Assembly (NCBI GenBank): GCA_903813345.2
Contig: CAIIXF020000010.1
Coordinates: 19,911,181 to 19,975,180, forward strand
From: Owenia fusiformis
Lineage: Eukaryota; Annelida; Polychaeta; Sabellida; Oweniidae
Direction of reading: 5' to 3'
DNA length: 64,000 bases
The notes under the pieces are model-generated. The model worked only from the letters and a program-made list of their open reading frames with translations. It was not told the DNA's origin and did not search any database. A program made the translations under genes and the position numbers. Positions 10,920 to 23,293 of this stretch are shown here, piece after piece (position 1 is the stretch's first letter; each line of letters opens with the position of its first letter).

Positions 10920-12940
10920 AATGATTTAGTATGGGATGCACCTGAGTCAGCTGATATAGTGTTTGAATGCCACTGTTATAAATAGTGTATATCCAAATAA
11001 ATAAATAAGATAAAATAAAATATCAAATATCAAAGAAAATGAAAAAAGGTTTTAGCGCAAGTGACTTTTTAGATTGAAGTATTATTATAACTGACTCTAT
11101 TTACTAACTCATCATGAATCAAAGAAATGCTCTTTATAGATCTCAAAAGCAGAGTCTAGACAATAGCAAAGAGATGGATCCAATCGCAATCGATAGAATA
11201 TCAGTCTTACATGACTGTTAATTGTAGATGTCGGAGAGTAATAAATTGTCAATGAGGCGCACACAAGACAATACAATAGACATCATAACTCAATGTATTA
11301 TTACGACGCATTATCTGCAGCTTTTATCGTCGTTATTGATCAGTTTATTCACGTTTCTGAAGTTGCGATATTTTGCTTTTGTTATTAGATGGTTTTCTAA
11401 TTAGAGATGATCATCACAAGCAACCTATCAAATTACATTGTTGATTTTAAAAACGTGTGTTCAGTTATCAGAATGCCTGATTTACTGCATAAGTCGATAT
11501 TGCCAATATTTGCTCATTGGGCAATTTTTTATCGAATCTAGCATGCTGTTTATTTATTTTTTATTTTCCATGGGATGACAAATTTTCAAGAGAGGTTCCA
11601 ATATGGTTGGTAAATATTCCCAAGTTTGTCCACATACTGTAAGTTAATAAGTCATGGGAATATTGATTAAATGACGTATTGTTGTGAAGAAAAGGTTACA
11701 TTTAGATATCTTAGCCAAATATTGTGCACCCAGCAGTAGGTGTTAAAGTTGTTACTGACATACAAGAATCAAGATCATCTCATAATGGTAGGTGTCAGTA
11801 AGGTGTGTCCAAACATGTAAATGTGTCATTAGGGATGGTTTCCTATTGTGTCATTTGAGTGGTGTCTAAATGTGTCATTGGGAATGTGTCTACTTGTGTC
11901 TTTGTGTTGGTATCCAAATGTGTCATTAGGGGATGGAGTTTGTTGTTAACATTTATGGCAGATGCAGTTGCTAATTTTTTTTCAAATAAATTTTGTTTCA
12001 ATTTACTATAATTTTACATGTACAAGTTACTCTTAATATGCCTATAAATGAACCAATTTTCTGGCTCATAAATGGCTAAACCAGTGTATTTCTTCAGTCA
12101 TACTTGAGGTGTGAATAGCTTGAAGGATCAAATGCATAAATGGTTGGTAGAGTATGCCATTGTAAAATACATTCCTTGGCTTTGAATGGAATTTGTGTCA
12201 ATTTTGAAATCTATTTAATGATGGCCATTATATTTCAATGATTGTTCAGGGATGACTAATCCACTAATATCATAAATTGAAATATAATCTTTTTTCTATC
12301 TCAATATTGTTATTATCTGTCATACAAATACCAGACCTTTTGTTTACGTTAATGAATCCACTGATCGATGATTAAAAAATAAATGTTGCATTTGTGGAAT
12401 ATATAATGATGAAAACCCATAGTATTGTAATATGTGGGCAATGGGCATACAACATATTGCAGTGAAGTGTCATCAATTCACTTTAATGTAAATCAAATAA
12501 TGAAACTTTGTTTTGCTTCAACTGTAATCATGAGCTGAGTCATAACAAACGAAGGTTTTAATCGAAAGATAATAACGGTATTAAAACATTTTGTTAATGC
12601 CTTCTTATTGATATATTGTTTGTCAGTATTGATGGATTTTCTTGGTATTTTTACATTGGATACGTGTAATTCATATTTATCTATATTACAAACTTCTAAA
12701 TTCTTATCTTCAAAAGGTGTTGTTAATTGTGTTAATTTTTAGAGTTTTTGACAAACGTTTTATTCAGATGGATGGCAAAACTTCATTTGGAGTAAATTTT
12801 GGCCCAGGTAAGAGTAAACTGGCTTCTTGGATATTTTCAAATATGAGGAAGTTCAATTCTGAGTTTATTGGTTTTTATGCCTGACTGTTAGTAATTTCAC
12901 TTCCTCTAGTGTCCACTTACAAAGTAATTTCAGTAATTGA
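10920..12940. other. Mostly unique DNA with a weak tandem repeat
   Basis: No gene recognised. About 11780-11940 holds a degenerate tandem repeat around TGTGTCATTAGGGATGG. The stretch 11200-11560 has more CpG and less low-complexity sequence than its surroundings and may be functional non-coding DNA (inference only). Confidence 0.45.
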
Positions 12941-13171
12941 TTGGCTCTGGATCCTTTCAAGAGACACTCTCAGTGTGCGTTTAGTTTTATTTTTTTTATT
13001 TTTATACACTGTAGTGACCGATATGTCATTTTAATTACGTCCGGACTCAATAAAAGAAAAACCTGTATATCCAAAAATGTGCACTTTTTCTCGGTCCCAT
13101 TTATTAACTCCCATTGGCCTGCGTATTAAAAACCTACCTTGATCATGAAATGTGAACACCAGCAATTGTCA

Positions 13172-13280
13172 AGGGGGTGCTATTTTTGGGTTTGCATACG
13201 GGGAAATTTTTTAAAATTTACATTGACTAAGGTGCATTATAATCGCACCCATCACACCCCCTTGCTACGCCCATGCCAGG
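13172..13280 (-). mobile_element. Fragment of a hAT-like terminal region
   Basis: Reads, on the minus strand, GGGCGTAGCAAGGGGGTGTG followed by ATGGGTGCGATTATAATG. This resembles the start of the 14762 element (GGGGGTGCGATGGGTGCGA). One end only; no target duplication visible. Just upstream, 13050-13110 carries AACCTGTATATCCAAA, shared with 49335-49480. Confidence 0.45.
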
Positions 13281-14694
13281 TATTTGAAATAATTTTTGGC
13301 CTGTCCCAGTGGTGTTTGGATAAGACAATTATTTTTACTGTTATAGAAAGACAATTTTGGTTCCACTTAAGATATTTTTGGTATTAGTTGGTGGGTTTTT
13401 ATACATTAAAGGTGTTGATTGTATGACATAATTAATACGTCTGAAAAATAATTTTTTAAATTTTATTATATTGTTTATGTAAGAAATAATGTAGTTTCAA
13501 TTTTGAGGTTGAAACTCCCCAAACTTCACTTGATCATTGCTTGGATTTTTTGTTCTAAAAATGTGTCTATTTAGTTAGGTAATTATGAAGTTAAAAGAAG
13601 TCATAGAAATATCTCAGAGGAGAGTTTGAGTGTCATCCCAGCAATATTAAAAAATAACATACTCCACTTTAATCTCTGAAGAAACAATGATAACCCATTA
13701 AGCGAGACTGGATTGAAAATCTTAGAAATATTATCCGAGAGTCTCTCTTTGTTCTTTGTCAGCTTAATTATTGTTATAGAGAGAGGATTAATTTGAGCAT
13801 AGGAGCTGTCTCTAATCACCGCAGAGGTATTCATAGCTAGGATAATCACTAATCCACCCTCTGCTATGATTTATTAATCCAGATATACATTAATTTGCTT
13901 TATCATTAATAAATGCGCTCATGCCCTTGCTATAACATTATAGCCTATTTTAGCATTTCATGGTTCTTTTATCCGACGAGTTGATTTTTCATTTCCATAA
14001 GTGATATTTTATATGGAAATAAAACCTGAGAGAAAATGATATTTTTTATATAGTGTGTTCATTAAAAGATGTGCCACTGGTGTGTAATAAAAACATTTCT
14101 TGGTAATATTAATGACAGTATGGTTAAATGAAATATTTTCTGATAAATTCCAAGGAACAAAGCCTCTAGTTCTTGCCATTTCTTGCCTTTTCTCTAAGCA
14201 CTCTCAGATTCATAAAATTGAATCTCAAAGCAACTTGTAGCACCTTTTAAAAAAAAAATCTCGCAAATTAATTTCATCTGGTTGGTATTTTTTGCAAAAA
14301 TGCAAAAGCGTAATACCAATATCACTACCAAGGGGATTGTTCCATATACTGAAAAAATCAATGTTGCTAGAGAGGTAGTCGTTGCAGAGTGCAAGATTAG
14401 AAGCCCCCAGCTCATGTTTATGACTAATTTTTCTCATAATCTTTGACTTAATATTCTAGGTTCAGAATTTATACCATGATGCTATTACTTCCTAGTGAGT
14501 AACACCAGGAAATATAATTGATATTGAAAAAATCCCTCCTCGAAAAATCAATTACATGTAGTTGTCACCAGATTTGATTCTTTGGCATTTTTTCATTCAA
14601 TTCACTCCTGATGCTCAACAAGAAAAGGTTGATTCAACAAGAAATAAAAATTAAATGGTATTTTAGATGTTTCATGAAAATTATACATACATAT
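13281..14694. other. Unassigned AT-rich DNA
   Basis: No gene recognised; the 70-82-codon minus-strand frames show no family features. At 13830-13880 three homeodomain-type cores (GGATAATC, CTAATCC, TTAATCC) cluster, which is weak support for a regulatory site. Confidence 0.45.
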
Positions 14695-14761
14695 CAGTGA
14701 TCTCCACAGGATTTTTTCTCGAGTGGGTACAAAATCCTCATTTTCACAATTCAGACCAAAA

Positions 14762-17301
14762 CAGGCCCGTCAGATGGGGGGGTGCGATGGGTGCGACCGC
14801 ACCCCCCTTTGACACCCCCAAAAAAATTTGAAAAATTAAAAAAAAAAAATTGAAAAAAATTTTTTTTTGTAATTTTTTTCATCATCTCATACACTTTTAA
14901 AGTGCCCAGAAAGCATCAAATAACATCTTAAAATTGTAAAATTTTCTAGAGGGAGTGGGCCACCCCTCACAACCCCCTCAATACAATGGAAAAGTTCTGA
15001 ATTTATTTTATGTATTGTCTCAGACACTTTTAAAGTGCCCAAGTGCCCACACATCATCACATAGCTCCTTGATATAGTCAATGTTTCTGGGGGACTAACA
15101 CTTGCTCCCCTTCGGGATCCCCATCCCACCTCCCCCTCTGGCACCCTCGCCCCCCTTGACACCCATCCAAAAAATTGAAAAAATTATGATTTTCTCAATT
15201 TTTTAATTAACTCATACACTTTGAAAGTGCCCAGAGAGCACTAAATAGCGTTTTAAAATTGTAAAATTTTCTAGGGGGAGTGGACCACCCCTCACACCCC
15301 AAAAAACAATTGAAAAGTTCTGAATTTATTTTATATATCATCTCAGACACATGTAAAGTGCCCAGACATCATCAAATAGCTCCTTGATATAGTCAATGAT
15401 TCTGGGAGACTAACACTTACTCGCCCTGTTGCATCCCCACCCCACCTCCCCCTCTGACACCCCTCCCCCTTTGACATCCCCAAAAATATTGTGATTTTTT
15501 CAATTTTTTTTATCGTGTCATACACTTCGAAAGTGCCCAAGAAGCACCAAATAGCATCTTAAAATTGTAAAATTTTCCAGGGAAGTAGGCCACCCCTCAC
15601 ACCCCCCCACAAAACAATTGACAAAAATTCTGAATTTATTTCATGCATTGTCTCAGACACTTTTAAAGTGCCAAGACTTCATCAAATAGCACCTTGATAT
15701 GGTCAATGTTTCTGGGGGCAGATATGGGGGACAAACACTTGCTCCCCCTCTGGCAGCCTAATCCCACCTCCCCCTCTGGCATCCCCTTTGACACCCCCAA
15801 AAATTGAAAAAAATGCAATTTTTTTTTCGATTGACTCATACACTTTAAAAGTGCCCAGAAGCACCAAATATCATCTTAAAATTGTAAAATTTTCTGGAAG
15901 AGTTGGCCACCCCTCACACCCCCACAAAACAATTGAGAAAACTTTGAATTTCATGTAATGTCTCCGGCATTTTTTAAGTGCCCAGACATCATCAAATGGC
16001 ACCTTGATATGGTCATTGTTTCTTGGGGCAACCCCTCGCTCTCTCTCTGGCACTCCACCCCACTTCACCCTCTCAATCTCTTTGACATCCCCAAAAAGAA
16101 TTTGAAAAAAATTCACTTTTTATTGACTCATTCACTTTAAAAGTGCCCAGAAAGCACCAAATGGGATCTCAAAAGTGTAAAATTTTCTAAGGGGAGTGGG
16201 TCACTCCTCACAAGTTTGGAAGTTGCATTTGTTATTTTAAACACTTTAAAAGCGCCTAGAAGTCACCAAGTGACATAATGAAATCATAAAAACAAAAATT
16301 TCTGGCAGCCCACTCCAAAAACTAAAGCATTCATTTACTCAAACACATTAAAAGTGCTCAGAATTAACCAGACAGCAAATTGAATTAGTGAAATTTTCCT
16401 TGCTGCCCCCCTAAGAAGAAAATGATTGAAAAAATCTGAATTTCTTATCAATAGATTCTATTTCAATATACCAATACGCGATAACGTTTAGTTTTCGTTC
16501 AGTTTAGTTAACTCTCGTTTGAAGAGCTCTCATGTATGGTACAACTTCGTCTACATCCGGGTTCTTTCCCATTGGATTACACAGGGGTGCTATTTTCAAT
16601 GCCGCACTGCGACTCTATTAAACATTTATGTAGAGTTGCATTTGCACAAATGATAGGTATCCATGTAAGTAAGATATATAACAAGGCTTTTTGAACTGTA
16701 ATCCCCAAATCCGAAGAAATCTGTAGTTGAAAATGCCGTCCAATTCCAGTGACGTCACTGATTTCCCAGAAATTGCTCAGACTTCATCAAAGATCGAAAA
16801 AATATCAATAATGCTACTTTGAATCTCCGATTATCTTTCTGATTATTCAATAGATTGGATCATATAACTATGCTTGAGGGCTAATGGAATATCAGAAGCT
16901 GAGAAACGTTCAGAGTATTCGACTCGTTCGGCGGGCCAATGAAAATGTGTCCCTTCCAAAGTGATGCATCATGGGAGATATTTATGTAAATTACCACCTG
17001 AACTCTTATCGCGAATAGGAGTATTAAAACACCTTGAAAGGGTCTTGAACTGGTAAAAGTTCTCGGGCATTTATGCCCTTCTAATAAGCTTACACCCTCC
17101 CCTATTCCAGTGTTTCTCCAAATTTCTCATACAATATTTAGTCTAAAAACAATACGAAAACAATAAAATACTACAAAATATAGGGAGTAACCCCCCCCCC
17201 CCTTTGACTTACGCAATTTGATTTACGCGGCAAAATTGACAATTTTATTTCTCTTTAGTTAAAACCGCACCCCCCTTGGAGAAAAGTGTCTTACGGGCCT
17301 G
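14762..17301. mobile_element. 2540-bp non-autonomous CAGGCCCGT element with 5-bp TSD
   Basis: Starts CAGGCCCGTCAGATGGGGGG and ends, read on the other strand, CAGGCCCGTAAGACAC, later GGGGGGTGCGG. A 5-bp direct repeat CAAAA flanks it (14757-14761 and 17302-17306), and it interrupts an older MITE, which confirms both borders. The left two-thirds is a tandem array (14882-16420); the right third (16440-17160) is unique and holds a palindromic CRE-type site TGACGTCA at 16750-16757. No open frame resembles a transposase. It shares its terminal 9 bp with the short elements at 33914, 56403 and 61686, suggesting a common transposase. Confidence 0.85.
14882..16420. repeat. Tandem repeats (~310-325 bp) inside the 14762 element
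   Basis: Five main copies begin with CTCATACACTTT..AAAGTGCCCA at about 14886, 15210, 15517, 15835 and 16127, followed by two shorter decayed ones near 16238 and 16340. Each unit is two related halves, both carrying ACTTTTAAAGTGCCCA: one half continues AAATTGTAAAATTTTCT and CCACCCCTCACA, the other TCATCAAATAGC and GTCAATGTTTCTGGGG. The basic module is thus about 155-160 bp. Minus-strand frames of 65-91 codons are repeat artefacts. Confidence 0.85.
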
Positions 17302-17454
17302 CAAAATTGGTCAAAATAAGCCCATTTTTCATGATTTTCTCATTTTCAAGTGGGAGCAAATGGATTTTCAGGTGGGTGCAAGCCTATTTTCAAAATCTCA
17401 GGTGGGTGCTGCACCCACTTAACTTGCTTCAATGCTGGAGAAACCACTGCATAT

Positions 17455-18097
17455 GATTTATTGCGTTTTACAATAGTGTACAATGTATTTGTATTTAAGC
17501 ATTTAATATAGTGTTAACAATTATTTCCTGGTCAGGAATAGAAGATGGGTTTTTTTATATCTCAGTTATGATCCTTTGGGTCCTTGGGAAATACATGTAC
17601 TTGTATATTTGCCATTGGTTTAAAATCCTTATTCAATCCCTCTCTCTAAATAACCTCTATATTTGGTTATTTATGTTTCTAATCAATAAATTATATACAT
17701 TTTATCCCTTATAGTATTATTCGCTGTTCTAAGGCCTCATTGTATAAACTAGCATTTGTGTGTCATTATATCACAGTTACAATTCATAATCTTAATAGCT
17801 CCATCAAAATTATGTAATCTGTAATATCAAAAACTGGCAACTATCAATGTAATGTGACATCAGCATTAAATTAGTTGCAATGGAGAAAGGAAAGTAATAA
17901 GATGAGCCCTTTAACAATGTCATTACCCTTTTTCAGTATTGATGTTGTAAGAGCATCTTGTAATTACTGTTTGACCCAGGGTCCAAAGCCATAGAAATGG
18001 CGCAATTAAAGAAAATTTTATATTGTTCTCTGCGCCAATAATCAATTCTTTTAGTATTAGCCCCTTTCACCTCTTGAGACCCGTTATCTTTATTTTG
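17455..18097. other. Unassigned AT-rich DNA
   Basis: No gene or repeat boundary recognised. Confidence 0.5.
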
Positions 18098-18180
18098 CAA
18101 CAAGAAATGCCATGCTTAAAGGCATCAATACATCTAAAAAGCAAAGAAATGCCATGCTAAAAGGCATCAATACATTCTCA
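18098..18180. repeat. Two-copy direct repeat containing a small hairpin
   Basis: AAGAAATGCCATGCT.AAAGGC with ATCAATACAT occurs twice about 41 bp apart. Within each copy ATGCC and GGCAT can pair around a short loop. Confidence 0.7.
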
Positions 18181-18929
18181 AAAGCCACTAGTGACGGTTA
18201 AGTTTTGTAATAATTAAATGTAATGGTGTTATACTGTTATTGTTATTACTCAATTGAATAGCTGACATGGATTTGTATTTTATATTCTGCATGACATTTA
18301 GCTTGCGAGTTGATATGTTTATATTGTAGTTTAATCAATACATTTATGAAATTGCATGTCGACAGTTGTAGTTTGTTAGGAGTCTGCAGACTATTTAGCG
18401 GGATCAGATGTCCAGATATAACCTCTTTTTTGTTCGGCTTTTTCAGGAAAGCAACAAACTTGGCACATTTGTAGAAACATATGATTTGAGTGGAAAATGA
18501 TTTCAGGGCAAGTGGTTGGGGGTGGTCTTCATGGATTTTTTTACCTCTGACCCCCACCCCTATCAGGTGGGGAGGGGTAAATTATAAAAAATAAATAAAA
18601 ATGGTTTTAAAGTATTTTTGTTTAAATGACTTCATTTGGTGATTGCTTTGAGCCTTGAAATGATGTAAAACTCATTTTAGAAGTGGTATTTAGTGAGGAA
18701 AATACATTTAAACCCAATTATCCAGGAAAAATTCATTATTTAAAGGGCCAAATATGGGACGTCGATTACTGTATTTCAAGAATGTGATGACTAATAGCCT
18801 TAAAAAAATTCACAGTAATAGAAGTATAAGTGTTTATTGCAGATAGAAAATATTGCTTTGGTAGCTGATGTATTCTCAGAGAAAAAAAATATCGAAATTT
18901 CAATTTTTTGGTGCATTTGGCTCAGGGGT

Positions 18930-19990
18930 AACCTTATCTTACCTCAATAATTTTTAAGATAGTCAGTGTATGCATCTCATATGAGCTCAGAATGGTGCTT
19001 CTAGTCTTGTTTTGTCATATTATTGCTAATCAGATGTACAAAAAAGATTGGAATCAAAAAAATATTCAAATTTTCATTTTCGATTCTGAATGGCCAGGGG
19101 TAACCATATGGTACCTTAATAATTTTTCAAAATATGTAATATATCCATCTCAAATGAGCTCAAAATGGTGCATCTAGTCTTGTTTTGTCATAATATTGCT
19201 AATTAGAAGTAAAAAAAAGATTGGAATTTTTTTTTTAATCTAATTTTCATTTTCGCTTCTGAAGGGCCAGGGGTAACCATATTGTACCTTAATAATTTTT
19301 AAAATATGTAATATATCCATCTCAAATGAGCTCAATATGGTGCATCTAATCTTTTTTAATCATATTAACCCTAATAAGATGTAGAAAAATGATTGATAAT
19401 TCTTAAAACTCTAAATTTTCATTTAAGCTTCAGATGGTCCAGGGGTAACCATATTTTAGCATAATAATTTTCAATATATGTAATATATGCATCTCAAATG
19501 AGCTCAAAATGGTGCATATAGTCTTGTTTTATCATACCCCAAATAAGATGTAGAAAAATTATTGGACATTTCTTAAAAATCTGAATTTTCTATTTGACCA
19601 TATTTTTAACATAATAATTACATATTATTACATATGCATCTAAAATGAGCTCAAAGTGGTTCATATACCAGAAGTCTTGTTATCATATTTCCCCTAATAA
19701 TATATAAAAACATAATTTGACATTTCTAAATATATTATATCTAAAAATCTAAATTTTATATTTGAGCTTTTGACAGCCCAGGGGTAACCATACTTAAGAA
19801 TAATTTTCAATGTATGTTACATATATGCATCTCAAATGAGCTTGAAATGGTGTATATAATCTTGTTTTGAAAAAATGATCAGATTTTGATTTAGCTTTTG
19901 ACTGGTGATAGGTGGCCTCATTTTACCATAATAATTTTCAAGATATGTCACATTTGCAACTTAAATAAGCTCAAAATGGCATTTTGTCAT
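18930..19990 (+). repeat. ~170-bp tandem repeat, left arm (about 7 units)
   Basis: Units are marked by CTCAAATGAGCTCAAAATGG at roughly 18980, 19150, 19320, 19492, 19640, 19830 and 19957, followed by GTCTTGTTTTGTCAT, AATAAGATGTA and GGGGTAACCATA. Typical spacing is 167-171 bp, with two shortened units and one lengthened unit. The inverse array lies at 21835-22255. Confidence 0.85.
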
Positions 19991-19992
19991 AT

Positions 19993-20205
19993 TCATATGT
20001 TCATATATTCATACTGAGATATAAAATGATAAATCAATGAAGTATTATATAAAGATATTAGGTTTAAGAACATTTGCATAACCTCTGGGTACACCTTCCA
20101 TTCCTCCAAATCAGATGCAGATGTGACATCGCATAGAATGATTGAATGAAAAATGGGGAGGACTAAACTTTGGTCATGGCCAATTGATCTTGCAATATCA
20201 TGCAC
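19993..20205 (-). pseudogene. Decayed fragment of a repeat-associated protein (left, inverted copy)
   Basis: Read on the minus strand, this frame gives HDIARSIGHDQSLVLPIFHS, then SDLEEWKVYPEVMQMFLN, and soon ends. The pattern HDIA..LG...S.ALP.FHA....D, followed by W.vYPE, matches from memory an abundant uncharacterised protein family in corals, sea urchins and fishes, usually in multi-copy, repeat-like genes. I know no biochemical function for it. Only about 60 residues survive, with no ATG at the natural start and a stop soon after the W.VYPE motif, so it is not a working gene. The plus-strand copy at 20430-20720 is the other half of the inverted pair; the two point away from each other. Confidence 0.6.
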
Positions 20206-20351
20206 AGATAGTTATTGAATGGATTTTCTTTTACCAAATGCAATCCAAGATGTAGTGGGAACAAGAGGGAGCTGTCCTCCTTCCAGGCATCAACACTGTA
20301 ACCCTCAAGAACATGGCAAGATGATAGTGACCAAGTAATGCAATGTCTTAG

Positions 20352-20820
20352 GTGCCATCAAGGATATTTCTCCATACGAGAGACTGCTTCAATCATTGCC
20401 TAACAATTGATTTTGATGTAGTAAAACTGAAAATGTCAATTTGGATTGCATATGGTAAGGGGAAATCCTTCCAATATCTACCTGCCCACAATATTACAAG
20501 ACCACTTGGCCATGACCAAAGTTTAGCCCTCCCAATTTTTCATGCAATCAAAGGATTTGATATGTCACCTTTGCATTCTACTACTTCTCTAAATCATCTG
20601 ATTTGAAGGAATGGAAGGTGTATACCCAGAGCTATTGCAGTTGTTTTTAAACTTTGAATCTTTTTTTAGAAACATTGCAGTTGTAGAGTCATTTGTTATT
20701 CTGATGCATTCTAACCCACAGTTTCTATCACCACATGAATGTGGTTGGACTACTCCCACTGCTGATACTGAGGCCACAACATATGAAAATGTAGGTCCTA
20801 TGAGGTGGATATCTGTATAA
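20352..20820 (+). pseudogene. Decayed fragment of the same protein family (right copy, frameshifted)
   Basis: The frame from 20352 gives WIAYGKGKSFQYLPAHNI, then LGHDQSLALPIFHAIKGFD, and then stops at about 20606. A second frame (from 20611) continues GVYPELLQLFLNF and VVESFVILMHS. Compared with the left copy, an extra base in the GTGTATACCCAG stretch near 20630 breaks the W.VYPE motif across frames, and there is extra sequence near 20575-20595. The later VVESFVILMH segment fits the conserved .iErFV.Ll stretch I associate with this family. It lies in the core of the 18391-22775 fold-back element, so it is either a remnant of the element's own gene or captured host sequence. It is broken and short compared with the several-hundred-residue proteins of the family. 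Confidence 0.6.
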
Positions 20821-21330
20821 TAACAAAAGATGTTGCATCTGAGGCATGCAAAAAACTTGTTTGATGTTTAAGGAGTGTTGAGGGAACATATGCAAATGTT
20901 TGAAATCATATCTCATTTGCTCTGGGCTATGTAGCCGTAGGGGAGACTGTCAGAATCTATAAATCCTGACCTGTTTGATTATGTTTTATGGATTTGGATT
21001 ATATTTTCAAATGATTGTACATAGAATCTTAACAATGCTACTACTCAGTACAAACTGGACTGTCAAACATTTTCAAATCTTAGAAAAGTGCTCGATAAAA
21101 CTATAGTACAGTACTATTGAGCTAGTGGTACTAAAAAGGAATAAATGGATGTTGTGATTCTTTATATAAATAGATAAATGGATGTTGAGATTTTTTATAT
21201 TTTTTTCTTATTTCAGAAGGAATAAATGTCAAAACTTGACTATAATCAACATTTTGAGCTCGTTTGAGTAACAAATGTGATATATCTTTATTTAAATTAT
21301 TACTGTAAAATGGCATCAAAAGCTAAGTCC

Positions 21331-21748
21331 GTAAGAATTAGATTCTTTGTTTTGCTTCCCCTTGCTTGCATGATTTTGACTAAATCAGAAAAAAACCCAC
21401 ATCCAAATAGCAACCACAAGGGTCTGAAAGTAACATCGCATTTCATTCAATCAGAATCAGACGAAATGGCAGATAAATTGATGTGCGTCAAAATTGACAG
21501 TGTTATTGATTACTTAGGCATACATTTTTTTATTTTTACCCTTGAATAATACCTATATTTAAATATATTGTATAAACGTATAGATCTGTGTTTGTATCAC
21601 TGCAAATTGTCATTCCTTTTAATGCCCATAAAATGTATACATTTCTCAGCAAACAAGTTTGTGTTTTTTGAGTTTGTGTTTGTTTCCTTGTACCCTTGCA
21701 TGATTTGGATTTTGCCAGGACGCAAACCAGAGAATCTAATTCTTATGG
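21331..21748. mobile_element. Possible small inverted-repeat insertion in the right arm
   Basis: GTAAGAATTAGATTCT near 21331 is inverted as AGAATCTAATTCTTAT near 21731. The segment has no counterpart in the left arm of the surrounding fold-back element, consistent with an insertion. No clear target duplication seen. Confidence 0.4.
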
Positions 21749-21834
21749 CCTAATATGAAAATATCATTTTTTCAAGTTTCCAAACATTTTTTAAATTCCC
21801 TAGAAATAATATATGACAAAAGAAGATTAAAAAA

Positions 21835-22255
21835 CCCTTTAAAGCTCATTTGAGATGCATATGTCTTGTACTTTGAAAATTGTTAAGGTAAAATATGGCT
21901 ACCCATAGGCCACAATAAGCTAAAATGAAAATTTAGATTTTTAAGAAATGTAAAATCATTTTTCTACATCTAATCAAGGGTAATCTGATAAAACAAAGCT
22001 ATATGCACCATTTTGAGCTAATTTGAGATGCATATATTACATATATTGAAAATTATTAAGGTAAAATATGGTTACCCCTGGCCTTTTAGAAGCGAAAATG
22101 AAAATTTGGATTTTTGAAAAATTTCCAATAATTTTTTTACATCTTATTAGGAATAATATGACAAAACAATGCTCTATGTATCATTTTGACCTCATATGAG
22201 ATGCATACATTGCATATTTTAAAAATTATTAAGGTAGAATAAGGTTACCCCTGAG
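21835..22255 (-). repeat. ~170-bp tandem repeat, right arm (about 3 units)
   Basis: Inverse copies of the left-arm unit, marked by TTTTGAGCTAATTTGAGATG at about 22010, with related sites near 21842 and 22185, plus GGTTACCCCTG. Confidence 0.8.
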
Positions 22256-23293
22256 CTGCATGCACTTAAAAATTGAAATTTCGAGGATTTTTTTCTCAAA
22301 AAATACATAAGCCACCTGTGGTATATTTTCTATCTGTGATGAACACTTAAACATCTACTACTATGAATTTTTTCAGGGCTATCAGACATCACATTCTTGA
22401 AATACAGTACTGGATTTTCCGTATTTGGCCCTTTAAACAACGAATTATTCTTAGATAATTGGGTTAAAATGAGTTTTTCTTGCTACAGACAACTTCTTAA
22501 TTGGGTTTTACACAATTTCAAGGCTCAAAGCAATCAACAAATGAAGTCATTTAAAGAAAAATACTTTAAAACCATTTTTATTTAATTTTAATAATATACC
22601 CCTCCCAGTCTGGTAGGGGTGGGGGGTCAGAGGCTAAAAAATCCATGAAGACCACCCCAAATCACTTGCCCTGAAATCATTTTTTACTCATATCATATGA
22701 TTCTACAACTGTGCCAAGTTTGTTGCTTTCCTGAAAAAGCCGAACAAAAAAAGGACATCTGACCCCGCTAATTAGTAATTTCAATAAATAGCCAGTTGAT
22801 ATTTAGTTACTTTGAATAATCGACTATAATGAATACTGAAAATGAGCAAATGTATCATTTTAGATATCTGGCTGGACATTTTTTTTCCCTGTCTGCTTTT
22901 GTTGGATGGTTTTATATTTGATGCGATAAGTGATTAAAAAAAATCTTTTTTATTTCAGATAAAATAACAACTGATTTATGATGCTATAAGAAATTGCTAA
23001 TGAATGATTATGTTGAGTCATTTCTCAGGTGGTTACTTATTACAGTAGTTTGAAAATATTGAATACCTTTTTATTTCCATTCAATTGTCACACCTGTACT
23101 TCTTATTCAGAGAGCATATATAGAACTTTCTTTTAACAAGTTCTCTTTGAAAAGGGTGTTGTTGAGTATTGCATGATAATTTATAATGAAAAATCTATGA
23201 ATCACATGGATCAAAATGTCATATATGTCCCTGAGGCCTACTATCTTTATATAACTGGATAGTTTATTAAAACTACATGTTCTTACTCGTTTA

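Larger units (their letters stand above)
14695..17449. mobile_element. CAGTG...CACTG MITE split by a 2.54-kb insertion
   Basis: The left end is CAGTGATCTCCACAGGATTT and the right end GGAGAAACCACTG, an inverted pair. The immediate 5-bp flanks match (CATAT at 14690-14694 and 17450-17454). With the 14762-17301 insert removed, the two halves join to resemble the uninterrupted copy at 50194-50387 (CACAATT.GGTCAAAATA, then CATGATTTTCTCATTTTCAA). The terminal sequence fits hAT-type ends (CA.TG); a 5-bp duplication is short for classical hAT. Confidence 0.8.
18391..22775. mobile_element. 4.4-kb fold-back element with tandem repeats in both arms
   Basis: The outer ends are inverted copies: CTATTTAGCGGGATCAGATG on the left and its near-complement CATCTGACCCCGCTAATTAG on the right. 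The outer ~540 bp of each arm (18391-18930; 22255-22775) align through TTTTTTGTTCGGCTTTTTCA, the GGTGGTCTTCATGGATTTTT block and the TTTAAAGGGCCAAATA block. Inside lie ~170-bp tandem repeats, about seven on the left and three on the right. A second inverted pair near the middle carries decayed coding sequence. The centre of symmetry differs for outer and inner pairs (about 20585 and 20360), because the right arm lost repeats and gained DNA, including a possible insertion at 21331-21748. I see no clear target duplication. It could be a fold-back transposon or an inverted duplication of a satellite-bearing segment. Confidence 0.8.
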
